Part shown: positions 27,972 through 36,041 of the stretch, piece by piece
Numbering within the stretch: position 1 is the stretch's first letter
Layout: each line of letters begins with the position of its first letter
NCBI GenBank assembly: GCA_012961955.1
Contig: DTYH01000090.1
Location: 1-37,111 of the forward strand
Length of the DNA stretch: 37,111 bases
Direction of reading: 5' to 3'
Source: Desulfobacterales bacterium
GTDB taxonomy: Bacteria; Desulfobacterota; Desulfobacteria; Desulfobacterales; DTYH01
Program-made: the position numbers and the translations under genes
Notes under the pieces: generated by a model
Told to the model about the DNA's origin: nothing
Database searches by the model: none
What the model saw: the letters and a program-made list of their open reading frames with translations, nothing else

Positions 27972-30014
27972 CTATTGTTGATAAAGGATTTCTGGCAACA
28001 ATATCGACTCCAGATGTGGGAACGGGTCTTTCATGTGGGGAATATACATGGCGTCAATGAATTCCTCTTGGAAATCGTTGTCTCTAGCTAGGTCGATGTA
28101 TTCGACATTCCGTGCCACCCAGTTGGCTTCAGCCCTCTTGTCCCGGTTTAATAAGGCAGCGAGAGCACCAGCACCGGCTGAGTTCCCCACAGCAACGATC
28201 TTCCTTGGATCGCAGTCAGGGATCATTCCCATGATCAGGACCTTGATTGGATCTGTGTGAATTCCAAAGCCACCGGCAATCTTGATTACATCGACCTGTT
28301 TCACTCCCCATCTTCGCATGAGCAACTTACAACCCGAATAGATAGCGGCTTTGGCCAGTTGGATCTGCCTGATATCCTTTTGCGTTATAGTTATGTCCCT
28401 GCCGATCGCCGTCTCTCTGGCCCAGGCAATAACGAATTCTGGTTGCCTTATGTCAGGGTTGATACGATATCGAGGGGATTTCTGTTCCCGCCGGAAGACC
28501 CCAGTTCTTGTTATGATGCCTGCCCGGTAAAGTTCTGCCAATATTTCCAGGATTCCCGAACCGCAGATGCCGCGCGTCTTTAATTCACCAGGGCTTGCAT
28601 AGTTGGACCAGACATCGCTTGCGACTACTTTATAGATGACCTCATGGGACTCGGGATCAATCCTGATGTGCTCAATTGCCCCGGGTGCAGCACGCATACC
28701 GAATGTGATGTGAGACCCCTCAAAAACCGGGCCAGTAGCGCAAGAAGTGGACATCAATCGTTTCCTGTTCCCGATGACCAATTCTCCATTGGTCCCAATG
28801 TCTATAATCAGATGAACCTGGTCAGACTCGTAGGGGGTTTCTGCGATGAGGACACCCACATTGTCAGCCCCTACAAAACCTGCTTCATTTGGCAGGATAT
28901 GTACATAGGCCGAGGGGCATACGTGGATACCCAGGGTTCTGGCCTTGATGTACAGGCCTTTGCGAACCGCAGGTGGAAACGGGGAAAGACCCACATATTT
29001 GGGATCTATTTGCAAGAGAATATGATGCATTACAGTATTGCCAACGATTGTGACATCCTCTATGTCTTCAGGATGTAGGCACGGGAATTCTGCAGGCGAC
29101 TTTTTCGGTCCGTTTTCTCCAAAATCTCGGTCGATTTCAGACACAACCTTCTGATCCGGCCAGGTAGCCCGCAACATTGATTGGATCAGATCGTTGAGCG
29201 CGTCAATGATATCCGCGCTCATCTTTTGCAGGCCTCCCTTGTGCTGGCCGTGATAATTGATCCGGGAGATTACATCTTCACCATACTTGATCTGGGGATT
29301 CATAATGGCCCGGGTATCCTGTATCTTCATAGAGTTTAGGTGGACAAGAGATGCAGCTACAGTGGTTGTTCCGATATCCACAGCAATACCGTAATTGTCC
29401 AAGGCCCTTCCCGGTCGGACACGGACGATCTCTTTGTCCATCCAGATGCTCACCGTAACCTCCCAATTCTTCTTCCGGAGACGACCGGGAAGCTTCCTTA
29501 TCGCATCGATGTCGCAATCTATATCCTTTAGGCCGTACTGGTTCTTGAGCGAAGCCAAAACACGTTCTAGATCTGCCTCGGGATCCTTGTCCGAAGGTTC
29601 CGACAGTTTCAGATAATACTTTTTTACAGCTGGGTTGCGGTCTACAGGGATGAGACGTGGGTGCTTACTGACGACCTGCCTGAAGACCCTGGATTCTTCC
29701 GGAATAAAGACTGAAAGATCATCTTGAATCGTAGTACAGCAGGCCAGACGAAATCCTTCCTGTTGGCCATCGTTATTGACGAAAAGGGCCTCAGGTTCCT
29801 GTTCGGGAGAAAGGAGTCTTCGCTCAGACACAATACCGTGCCTTGAGTTGTGGCCGTCTGAAACCACTACCTTGCATTTTCCGCAAATCCCTTTTCCACC
29901 ACACAGAGACTCAATACTTTCCCCAATTTCCTGAACTGCCTCTAGAATAGTACTCCCTTTGGAGACCTCTCCTCTGCGGCCCGATGGTTGAAAAACTACA
30001 GTAACCCTGTCCAT
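27972..30014 (-). CDS. Reductive activator of corrinoid proteins (2Fe-2S / ASKHA-domain, RACo-type)
   Basis: The 680-residue protein has an N-terminal plant-type ferredoxin domain with cluster cysteines 38, 44 and 47 (CGGKGICGKC) and Cys92 or 93 (RLACCTT), a linker, and a large C-terminal ASKHA ATPase domain of the DUF4445/RACo type (AVDIGTTTVAASLVHL, NPQIKYGEDVISRI, GNTVMHHIL, DIGTNGELVIGN, GSGILEILAEL, GGFG). RACo-like proteins use ATP to reduce accidentally oxidised Co(II) corrinoid back to active Co(I). With the neighbouring MT II and the opposing corrinoid protein and MT I, this completes a four-component methyl-transfer system. The start ATG 30014 has only a weak upstream site (GGATAA). 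Confidence 0.93.
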   Translation of the reverse strand: MDRVTVVFQPSGRRGEVSKGSTILEAVQEIGESIESLCGGKGICGKCKVVVSDGHNSRHGIVSERRLLSPEQEPEALFVNNDGQQEGFRLACCTTIQDDLSVFIPEESRVFRQVVSKHPRLIPVDRNPAVKKYYLKLSEPSDKDPEADLERVLASLKNQYGLKDIDCDIDAIRKLPGRLRKKNWEVTVSIWMDKEIVRVRPGRALDNYGIAVDIGTTTVAASLVHLNSMKIQDTRAIMNPQIKYGEDVISRINYHGQHKGGLQKMSADIIDALNDLIQSMLRATWPDQKVVSEIDRDFGENGPKKSPAEFPCLHPEDIEDVTIVGNTVMHHILLQIDPKYVGLSPFPPAVRKGLYIKARTLGIHVCPSAYVHILPNEAGFVGADNVGVLIAETPYESDQVHLIIDIGTNGELVIGNRKRLMSTSCATGPVFEGSHITFGMRAAPGAIEHIRIDPESHEVIYKVVASDVWSNYASPGELKTRGICGSGILEILAELYRAGIITRTGVFRREQKSPRYRINPDIRQPEFVIAWARETAIGRDITITQKDIRQIQLAKAAIYSGCKLLMRRWGVKQVDVIKIAGGFGIHTDPIKVLIMGMIPDCDPRKIVAVGNSAGAGALAALLNRDKRAEANWVARNVEYIDLARDNDFQEEFIDAMYIPHMKDPFPHLESILLPEILYQQ

Positions 30015-30112
30015 AAAAGATTATCCATATTGCCATATTTGTAGATGCCTTTGAAACTTTGTAGGCTCGAAACGCCTCGCATTATTTTACGAATAAAATA
30101 AGGCTGACACTT

Positions 30113-30616
30113 TAGCCTCATGAAACGAACCCGGCCGCACGAAAAGAGAAGCCGGACACCGAATATGCTCGTACAGGATACCCTCGGCGGGAACATGTTG
30201 CACAGAAGTATAGCCTTACGCAAACCTTGTACTGATGTTTTTTCGAATTGTAACGTGCGGTTTTTATAGTTATCCGTGTAACCTTTTGTAGGCACAAACC
30301 TAGGACAGCCTTTTATATGCCACCAAAATTGCGCTGGATGTAAAATCCCACCCCGCGGAATACTGTCAACTCACAAAGGTTATGGCCGTTCGCTTTACAT
30401 TGGGTTTTAAACGTAGTCATAATTGGAACGATTCTTGCCCTGATAGTATACACCCGCAGTTACATACGGCGGCATGTAAAATACCGCCCTTCAACCATAC
30501 GGAATTATGCGGAGAACTGTGTTCGTGTATGTTGCCTTCTGTGTCCTCTACCTTTATCGTAAGTTCAGCTTAAGTCCCATTCAAGCTGCTTGTTTCAGAA
30601 TGCTAAAGTGTTACGG
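30113..30616 (+). repeat. Degenerate dispersed repeat, copy B (inverted centre)
   Basis: Both outer parts match copy A (4824-5217) in direct orientation, but 30364-30412 (TGTCAACTCACAAAGGTTAT onward) matches the reverse complement of 4955-5003 region at 41 of 49 positions by hand alignment. The core is bounded by TGTAAAATCC (30339-30348) and GGGTTTTAAACG (30402-30413), decayed versions of the inverted repeats seen in copy A. The rest of the stretch between 30015 and 30953 is non-coding apart from the transposase remnant described next. The ORF 30382..30573 is not supported. Confidence 0.65.
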
Positions 30617-30664
30617 ACAAAGTATACCATTTATAAATAGGCATGTAAAGATCGATCCTACTCT

Positions 30665-30828
30665 TTAACGCATTGTCTTTGGCCCGCATAATATTTCCGT
30701 AAATCCTTTCAACGCATTGCTTGCGCTTGAGTAATCAGCGGATAGGTAACCTGAAATCTTATCAGCCATTGAAGTGACGTGATAAACTGCACGTGGAAAC
30801 TCTATCCTTAGGGGTTTAGTCCCGCAAA
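30665..30828 (-). pseudogene. Remnant of a REP-associated tyrosine transposase (RAYT, Y1_Tnp family)
   Basis: The minus strand reads KPLRIEFPRAVYHVTSMADK, which is the characteristic N-terminus of RAYT/IS200-like Y1 transposases (consensus PRIEFPGAVYHVTSRG). About 35 less recognisable codons follow to a TAA at 30665-30667. Only this start is left; the HUH motif and catalytic tyrosine are missing. RAYT enzymes are linked to the spread of small palindromic repeats of the kind seen through this window. Confidence 0.5.
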
Positions 30829-30953
30829 ATGAATATCACGGAATAATTCAAAAAGGCCTCGCCCTCACTGTGCGTAAGTTCCGTTTGAAAAAAAAGGTTG
30901 ACAAGGACAACTTATCATAAGCATGTTGGACTGAAAAGGTCCGTAATGGCCGC

Positions 30954-31334
30954 TCAGACTGGTCGTGCATAGGCATCTTCTTTGTCCAGGATCGCTCTTA
31001 CCATGTCTTGAAGTTCAAGAAGATTGAATGGCTTATTTATACAGGCCGTGGCTCCAGTTTTCAGGAGATGACATACAGGCCCGTCGCTGGTTACTACGAG
31101 AATAGGGGTGAAAGGGTGCTTTGACTTTATCCTTCTAGTCAGCTCAAGACCATCCATTTTAGGCATCTTGTAATCCGTAATGACTAAATGATAGGATTTC
31201 TTTTCAATTTGGTTTAGCGCCTCAATTCCATTTTCCACGACGTCTATTTCATAGTCGTAGATCTTCAGGGACTCCAATAGTAAAGTCCTTACATATTCTT
31301 CGTCATCTACAATAAGGATTCGCTTCTTTTGCAT
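30954..31334 (-). CDS. Stand-alone response-regulator receiver protein (CheY-like)
   Basis: The 126-residue product is a single REC domain: acidic pocket LIVDDEE near the N-terminus, phospho-acceptor Asp in VITDYKMPKMDG, Thr in LVVTSDG and the conserved Lys in CINKPFNLLE. There is no output domain, so it acts through protein partners or as a phosphorelay intermediate. AGGAGGG lies 6 bases before the ATG on the minus strand. It is divergent from the XRE regulator gene (134-base gap). TTGTAA, 17 bases, TATCCT upstream is a possible promoter. No kinase gene adjoins it. Confidence 0.92.
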   Translation of the reverse strand: MQKKRILIVDDEEYVRTLLLESLKIYDYEIDVVENGIEALNQIEKKSYHLVITDYKMPKMDGLELTRRIKSKHPFTPILVVTSDGPVCHLLKTGATACINKPFNLLELQDMVRAILDKEDAYARPV

Positions 31335-31468
31335 TTTTCCCTCCTTTCATATTAGATACCACTCGCAGGATATAATAATCGAGAAGAATTTACAACTATT
31401 GGTTGTTAGACTTTGATTCAGTTTTTTGTGATAATTAAATATTTAAAAGACATTTAAGGAAACAGCGA

Positions 31469-31864
31469 TTGATCGATAAAAAGATTGGATCAAAGATCAA
31501 GCAGATAAGAAAGACCCTGGGATTCTCCCAGATTGAACTAGCCGAGAGAATAGGTATCTCTTTTCAGCAGATTCAAAAATATGAGAAAGGCTCAACAAGG
31601 CTCTCTGTCACGCGTTTGCAACAGATATCTGAGGCCCTTGGAGTCAATATTGCCGTTTTCTTTGAGGAAGCAGAAAAGACTACTAAAGTTTCAGACTTTG
31701 CCGTAAGATATACCACTGCTGGAGATCCACTTGACCCACTTTCACCCCTCAACAAAGAAGAAATTACTCTGTTGAAGCTCTTTCGCAGGACGAAAAATAC
31801 AAAGGTAAGGCAAGGCATAATAATGCAGCTGAAGGGGGTTATTGAACTTGAAAACAAAAAATAA
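31469..31864 (+). CDS. XRE-family HTH transcriptional regulator
   Basis: The 131-residue product has an N-terminal Cro/CI helix-turn-helix (IKQIRKTLGFSQIELAERIGISFQQIQKYEKGSTRLS, residues about 8-45). The C-terminal tail ends in a charged helix (LFRRTKNTKVRQGIIMQLKGVIEL), typical of many proteobacterial stand-alone regulators. It starts at TTG 31469 after AAGGAAA. Targets are unknown. The AT-rich intergenic region shared with the receiver gene (GATAAT at about 31429) is a plausible promoter and operator. A broken radC copy follows after 18 bases. Confidence 0.88.
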   Translation: MIDKKIGSKIKQIRKTLGFSQIELAERIGISFQQIQKYEKGSTRLSVTRLQQISEALGVNIAVFFEEAEKTTKVSDFAVRYTTAGDPLDPLSPLNKEEITLLKLFRRTKNTKVRQGIIMQLKGVIELENKK

Positions 31865-31882
31865 GAAGATAACACGTCTACC

Positions 31883-32571
31883 GTGAGCCAAGGCAATAAA
31901 GTTGGAAGTAGAGTTGAAGCATTATTAAAGATATTCCGGATTTTGACAAACCAAGGGAGAAGCTGGCTGCCAGAGGGCCAGAAGCCTTTTTGGATACTGA
32001 ATTATTTGCAATACTCTTCCGAAGTGGAGTAAAGGGAAAAGATGTGTTTCAGGTAGCCAATGTCGTCTAAGAAAGCTTGACAGAGACAAGGAAACGATAG
32101 ATGTAAGATCCCTTGTTTGGATGAAGGGTTGGTTTTGCCAGAGCATGCCAGATTGTAGCCTCTTTTGAACTTGCAAGGCGTAGAGTTTTAAAGACAAGTA
32201 TCCTTGTTCAAAAGGCAGAAGATGTGACCCCCCTTATTTCACCTATCGCCAACAAAAAACAGGAATATTTACTATGTATATCTTTGGATGGCGCGAACGA
32301 GGTGATCAGGAACAGGGTAGTGACTGTCGGGCTCCTTAATACAAATCAGATCCATCGTCGCGAGGTGTTTGCTGATCCGATTTCCGACCGGGCTGCCTCC
32401 ATAATCCTTGGTCACAATCATCCTTCAGGTGTGGTGAAATCTGGCCCTGATGATTTAGCTACAACAGGGCAGCTAATTGATGCCGGTAAAATTCTGCGAA
32501 TACGTCTGTTGGATCACATTATTATCACAAAGAAAGACCGTCTCTCATTCAGGGAAACAGGATTGATGTGA
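31883..32571 (+). pseudogene. Second radC copy, broken by stops and frameshifts
   Basis: The full RadC layout is readable across frames: IKDIPDFDKPREKLAARGPE and LFRSGVKGKDVFQVANVV up to TAA 32068-32070, KLDRDKETIDVRSLVWMKG in another frame, then GFARACQIVASFELARRRVL running into the track ORF 32224..32571 (LISPIANKKQEY, GLLNTNQIHRREVF, HNHPSGVVKSGPDD, LLDHIIITKKDRLSFRETG). The JAB metal site HNHPSG-x(6)-D is still present. The N-terminal helix-hairpin-helix half has at least three frameshifts (near 31921, 32070 and 32135). The GTG of ORF 32224 is not a real start. It is distinct from the intact radC at 18834, so this is a paralogue from another lineage rather than a recent duplicate. Confidence 0.85.
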
Positions 32572-33067
32572 TTCTTCCTGCCTGTTCGCAAACTTGGCGT
32601 TTCCAAATCACGATGGTCTCGTAAAAAGTCTAATTTTGCTCTTTCCGTAAGCCCCGTTAGAATTTTACACGGTTGTGTGGAGTTCGATTTGGGTCACCTT
32701 TTAATGGAAATTACACCTTGATCAGGCATCCAGTATAAAAATAAAATTTTTCTTACAGGGTTTACTTTGACTAAAACCTTTCATCGCAATCATTTAAGCC
32801 AAGCAGGGTTGAAAAGTTTCTTACATATCTCTTATAAATGAGGTGTAAAACCTTGTCCTGTCAGTGCTGCGAAAGCGAAAATCCAGCGATTTAGCCGTCG
32901 AATTCCGGTTTGTGCAGGAATGACGATTGTGGAATAGTTGAATTGAGGTAACTAGCCAGACGGTGTCAGTGTCAGTCAGTTAGCCGACACCGATCACGTA
33001 TGGCGGCCTTTCTTGTCTCCTGCCGTGCTATTGATGGTCATCCTATGCGAAGCGAACCATCGATGGG
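32572..33067. other. Non-coding region with decayed repeats
   Basis: It holds a family 3 repeat (32612-32652), a decayed palindrome of the common deltaproteobacterial type at about 32853-32930 (GCTGCGAAAGCGAAAATCC on one side, a diverged GTGCAGGAATGACG on the other), and a small hairpin CGGTGTC with GACACCG at about 32962-32993. No gene is seen. Confidence 0.5.
32612..32652 (+). repeat. Dispersed repeat family 3 (solo end), copy 3
   Basis: GGTCTCGTAAAAAGTCTAAT followed by TTTGCTCTTTCCGTAAGC matches 22557-22598 closely and 12501-12540 less closely. No matching right end is seen downstream. Confidence 0.65.
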
Positions 33068-33465
33068 ATGGAGAGAGATGATGCTTATAGAAGTTTAAAG
33101 GGATTGGCTAATCAGATTGTTAGGAAGATGAGATTAGGAGACAAGATAATCAGGTTTGAGGACTATTACTAGGGTTGCCCTTTTATACCCGAGGCCGCAT
33201 TACTGTGTTTGAAGGCTGCGGTGAGTTAGAATTTGGACGCTCCATGGATCCTAATCCCGAGTATTTTATTAACGGAAAGGACTCCTTTGAGCGATTACTT
33301 CGTGGGGATAGAAGGGTATTTGTGGTCGGTGAGATAGGAAAGATGAAAGAGATCAGGTGTGGTCCTGACCTGAATATCTATTTCTTGGCAAGGTATGGCG
33401 ACAAAATCCTATTCAGTAACAAACAGGCAGTTGCCAAAACAGAGAATCCTCTGAGCGCTGATTAA
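33068..33465 (+). pseudogene. C-terminal remnant of a GT39-type (dolichyl-phosphate-mannose-like) glycosyltransferase
   Basis: The translated pieces DAYRSLKGLANQIVRKMRLG-FEDYY and PFYTRGRITVFEGCGELEFG-PEYFINGKDSFERLLRGDRRVFVVGE resemble the C-terminal soluble domain of ArnT/PMT-like lipid-linked glycosyltransferases. The frame breaks at 33170-33174, where YY-Q-G-LPFYT would be expected: a TAG (CAG to TAG) plus loss of one G. The whole membrane part, some 400 residues, is missing upstream. Assignment to GT39 is from memory of this C-terminal motif set and is moderately sure. That it is a fragment is clear. Confidence 0.6.
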
Positions 33466-33684
33466 GAGATCTTTCAGCTTATGCCAGATGCGCTGGGGCT
33501 GATCCGTCATATATTGTTGATTCGTTTCAAACCTCGAGTAAAAAAGTATAGCTGTGCCCCCCCTTTCCTCCATTCGGTAAGGCCAAGTATTCGTGCTCTA
33601 ATCGTTTCAAGGAGCTAATGTCTTAGAAGGTCTTGGCAGGTCGTTCCAAGGAAGACTTTCGCTTGTGAATAGTTACAAAAAATC

Positions 33685-33712
33685 TTGACAGGATAGGCTG
33701 TCATGATATGAG
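33685..33712 (+). promoter_or_regulatory. Candidate sigma-70 promoter of the wHTH regulator
   Basis: TTGACA at 33685-33690, a 16-base spacer, TATGAG at 33707-33712. The expected transcription start near 33719 excludes the track start codon at 33712 and supports the TTG at 33742. Confidence 0.5.
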
Positions 33713-33741
33713 TGAGATATCTACTCAACAAGGAGAAGAGA

Positions 33742-34299
33742 TTGGAGAATCTATTCGCAGGCCTAATATCATCAAAGACGAGGATAAAGCTCCTTGTCCG
33801 TTTTTTCTTTAACCCGAACACCCGGTCTTATCTTAGAGAACTCGCGAATGAGTTCAATCTTTCGACAAACTCCGTACGGGAGGAACTAAACCAGCTTACA
33901 AGAACCAAGCTGCTAAAGTCTAAAAAAGACGGCCGCTGTGTTACTTACATGGCAAACACGGAACATCCCCTCTTTCCAGAACTCAAGTCTATGGTAAGTA
34001 AAGTTATAGGAATTGACCAGGTCATAGACGGTATCGTCAATAGACTGGGAGATCTGGAGATAGCGTATCTGATCGATGATTACGCTGAAGGCAAGGATAC
34101 GGGCATTATTGACCTTGTATTGGTGGGAAATGTCAACCAGTACCATCTCAACGATTTGAGTAGAAAAACTGAACGATATATTAAGCGCAAGATCCGTACA
34201 TTGGTCCTTAGCCGAAAAGAGCATGAAGAGTTACTTCCTAAGCTGAAGAAACGGCCACTCTTTTTGATCTGGGAAGCGAAAGGAATAGGGAAGACTTGA
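33742..34299 (+). CDS. Winged-helix regulator with degenerate nucleotidyltransferase-like domain
   Basis: TTG 33742 (read as MENLFAGLISSKTRIKLL) is preferred to the track start because AAGGAG lies 7 bases upstream and a promoter overlaps 33712. The 185-residue product has an ArsR-like winged helix (SYLRELANEFNLSTNSVREELNQLTRTKLLKSKKDG, residues about 30-65) followed by a domain resembling a MNT-type nucleotidyltransferase (LGDLEIAYLIDDYAEGKDTGIIDLVLVG) in which the catalytic GSxxxGxxxxxSDxDL pattern is changed, so it is probably not catalytic. This protein type often accompanies polysaccharide export genes in Desulfobacterota, as here (Wzm at 35202). It may regulate that cluster or the adjacent decayed MNT-HEPN pair. 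Confidence 0.82.
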   Translation: MENLFAGLISSKTRIKLLVRFFFNPNTRSYLRELANEFNLSTNSVREELNQLTRTKLLKSKKDGRCVTYMANTEHPLFPELKSMVSKVIGIDQVIDGIVNRLGDLEIAYLIDDYAEGKDTGIIDLVLVGNVNQYHLNDLSRKTERYIKRKIRTLVLSRKEHEELLPKLKKRPLFLIWEAKGIGKT

Positions 34300-34360
34300 G
34301 ATTCAGACTTAAGTTTAAATCATCAAAGACGATCAGTGGGTTTACAGAAAAAAAGACAGA

Positions 34361-34784
34361 TTGAATCAAATAGCTGAAAAGTTCGGATGGGATATTGTTT
34401 ATGCCTTTGGCAGTAAATCCAAAGGGCTTGTTGAATGGCTAGATAGAATAAGGTTCGGTCCTTCTATTTCACCGTTGTCTGATGTAGATATAGGAGTGAT
34501 GCCCTGCCCAGTAATGCCACTTTCCATTAAAGAAAAGGTACATTTGGGTATGGCCCTGGAGGACCTTTTCAGTACGCAGGGCCGACTTGGTAGCTATTCC
34601 GGAAGTGGTTTTCTCGCTGCGGATACTCTCCGAGGAGAGAGAGTATGTTACAGGGTTGAACATCGGGCAGATGAATACGAGCTCGAGGGGAGGAGATCTG
34701 GCTCCGCCGGTGCAGGAAAGGATTTCTCTCATATGGAGAATGATTAATGAGCCCGGGAAAGATTTCAGGAAGGGTGGGTCCTGA
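34361..34784 (+). pseudogene. MNT-domain nucleotidyltransferase (antitoxin-type), frameshifted
   Basis: The N-terminal half is intact: VYAFGSKSKG followed by PLSDVDIGV is the GS-x(n)-DxD active site of minimal nucleotidyltransferases. The C-terminal half is spread over two frames: RADLVAIPEV (frame of ORF 34587..34784), then FLAADTLRGERV-EHRADEYEL (frame of 34361..34747), then GGDLAPPVQERISLIW (first frame again). This indicates at least three small indels near 34578, 34605 and 34690. MNT proteins of this kind are antitoxins that modify HEPN toxins, and a HEPN remnant follows directly. The start codon TTG 34361 has no good ribosome site. Confidence 0.75.
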
Positions 34785-35101
34785 TGGTGTAGGCCGGATC
34801 AAGAAAAGTATAATGGAGATTGAATCAGTCCCCCTGGGAGATTGCGAGGCTTTTGCAAGCGACAAGAGAAACGTATGGTCTGCAGAATCCTGCTAGAGGA
34901 GAGCCTTGGAGGCTCTTATGAACTTAGAAGGATATGTAATCGCCGAGGTTTTTGGCCGCCGTGTAAGCGAATATATAGAAATCGCATCTGTTAGAGGATA
35001 ACGAAATATGCCCGTCCCTGCTTTCAGACATCGCTCATGTTGCTGAGGCTATTGAAAGGTGGATCAATAATCACGCGGAATTAATCGGTTTTACTCTTTA
35101 G
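34774..35101 (+). pseudogene. HEPN-domain (DUF86) toxin-type protein, with stops and internal deletion
   Basis: From GTG 34774 the frame reads VGRIKKSIMEIESVPLGDCE, then a TAG at 34894-34896, RRALEALMNLEGYVIAEVFG and a TAA at 34999-35001. In the next frame LLEDNEICPSLLSDIA runs directly into HVAEAIERWINNH and the natural TAG at 35099-35101. In intact DUF86 proteins about 35-40 residues containing the catalytic R-x(4-6)-H motif lie between those two pieces, and here they are gone. The protein was the RNase partner of the preceding MNT gene. None of it is in the ORF track. Confidence 0.72.
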
Positions 35102-35201
35102 TCGACATTTGGGGGATTCGCCTACAGGTCTGACAAGTCATTGCTAGGAGGTTATACCTGAACCTTTTGTCCTGTCACATTTTTTGTTAGCTTTTCAGCT
35201 T

Positions 35202-36023
35202 ATGTCAAATCAAGTTGTTATCGAACCACAAAAAGGCTGGTTTAGAGTAAATTTCAAAGAGCTTTTCGAATATCGGGAGTTGATTCTATTTCTTGCATGG
35301 CGAGATATTATGGTCCAATACAAACAGGCCGTATTCGGTGTAGCATGGGCCTTGATAAAACCGGTATTCTCTGTGTTGGTTTTTACGCTTGTATTTAACA
35401 AGGTGGCCAAACTCTCCTCAGGAGGCATCCCTTATCCACTCTTTACGCTATGTGGCGTAGTTGCCTGGAGTTTTTTTGCAGAATCCTTGACCCAATCGAC
35501 AGTCAGTCTTTTGAATAACACTAATCTTGTGACTAAGGTCTATCTTCCCAGACTCGTCATACCTATTGCAAGTCTCGGCCTACCAACGGTAAATTTTGTT
35601 GTTTCGTTTATCTTACTTGTAATTTTGATGGGAATATATCGGTATACTCCATTAAAAACGATTATCTTTTTCCCTGTCTCTCTTACAATGGGATTGAGTA
35701 TTATCCTTGGTATGGGGTTCTTCTTGTCTGCCCTTTGCACAAAATATCACGACATTAAACACGCGGTTCCATTCATTATCCAGATGTGGTTTTGGATAAC
35801 TCCGGTAGCATATGGCATGGAAAATATCCCTGAAAGATTAAAAATCATTTTTTTTCTCAACCCTATGACTTGGGTTATCCAGAGCTTTCGCTGGTCCCTT
35901 CTTGGCGTTGGAGAGATGGATTGGCAAAGGTGTCTGATTACAGGTCTATGCTCTATGGTTGTACTTTTAGGTGGTCTTTTCTATTTTCGAAGAATGGAAG
36001 GTGATTTTGCGGACGTCATTTGA
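35202..36023 (+). CDS. Polysaccharide ABC exporter, permease (Wzm/TagG-like)
   Basis: The 273-residue integral membrane protein has six predicted helices and the ABC-2 polysaccharide export signatures RELILFLAWRDIMVQYKQAVFGVAWALIKP near the N-terminus and WFWITPVAYGMENIP, FFLNPMTWVIQSFRWSLLG near the C-terminus. It forms the channel with the ATPase encoded next (18-base gap) to move lipid-linked O-antigen or capsule polysaccharide across the inner membrane. ATG 35202 (MSNQVVIEPQ) is chosen over TTG 35184. Neither has a strong ribosome site. The polysaccharide biosynthesis genes presumably follow beyond the window. Confidence 0.93.
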   Translation: MSNQVVIEPQKGWFRVNFKELFEYRELILFLAWRDIMVQYKQAVFGVAWALIKPVFSVLVFTLVFNKVAKLSSGGIPYPLFTLCGVVAWSFFAESLTQSTVSLLNNTNLVTKVYLPRLVIPIASLGLPTVNFVVSFILLVILMGIYRYTPLKTIIFFPVSLTMGLSIILGMGFFLSALCTKYHDIKHAVPFIIQMWFWITPVAYGMENIPERLKIIFFLNPMTWVIQSFRWSLLGVGEMDWQRCLITGLCSMVVLLGGLFYFRRMEGDFADVI

Positions 36024-36041
36024 TTGGGAATTAATTAAGCT

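Noticed and set aside
30382-30573. 63-residue ORF inside repeat copy B
   Set aside because: The frame is not conserved in copy A, so it is a chance ORF within a repeat.
32224-32571. Stand-alone short JAB-domain CDS
   Set aside because: RadC homology continues in frame upstream of its GTG and on into frameshifted pieces, so it is the end of a broken gene.
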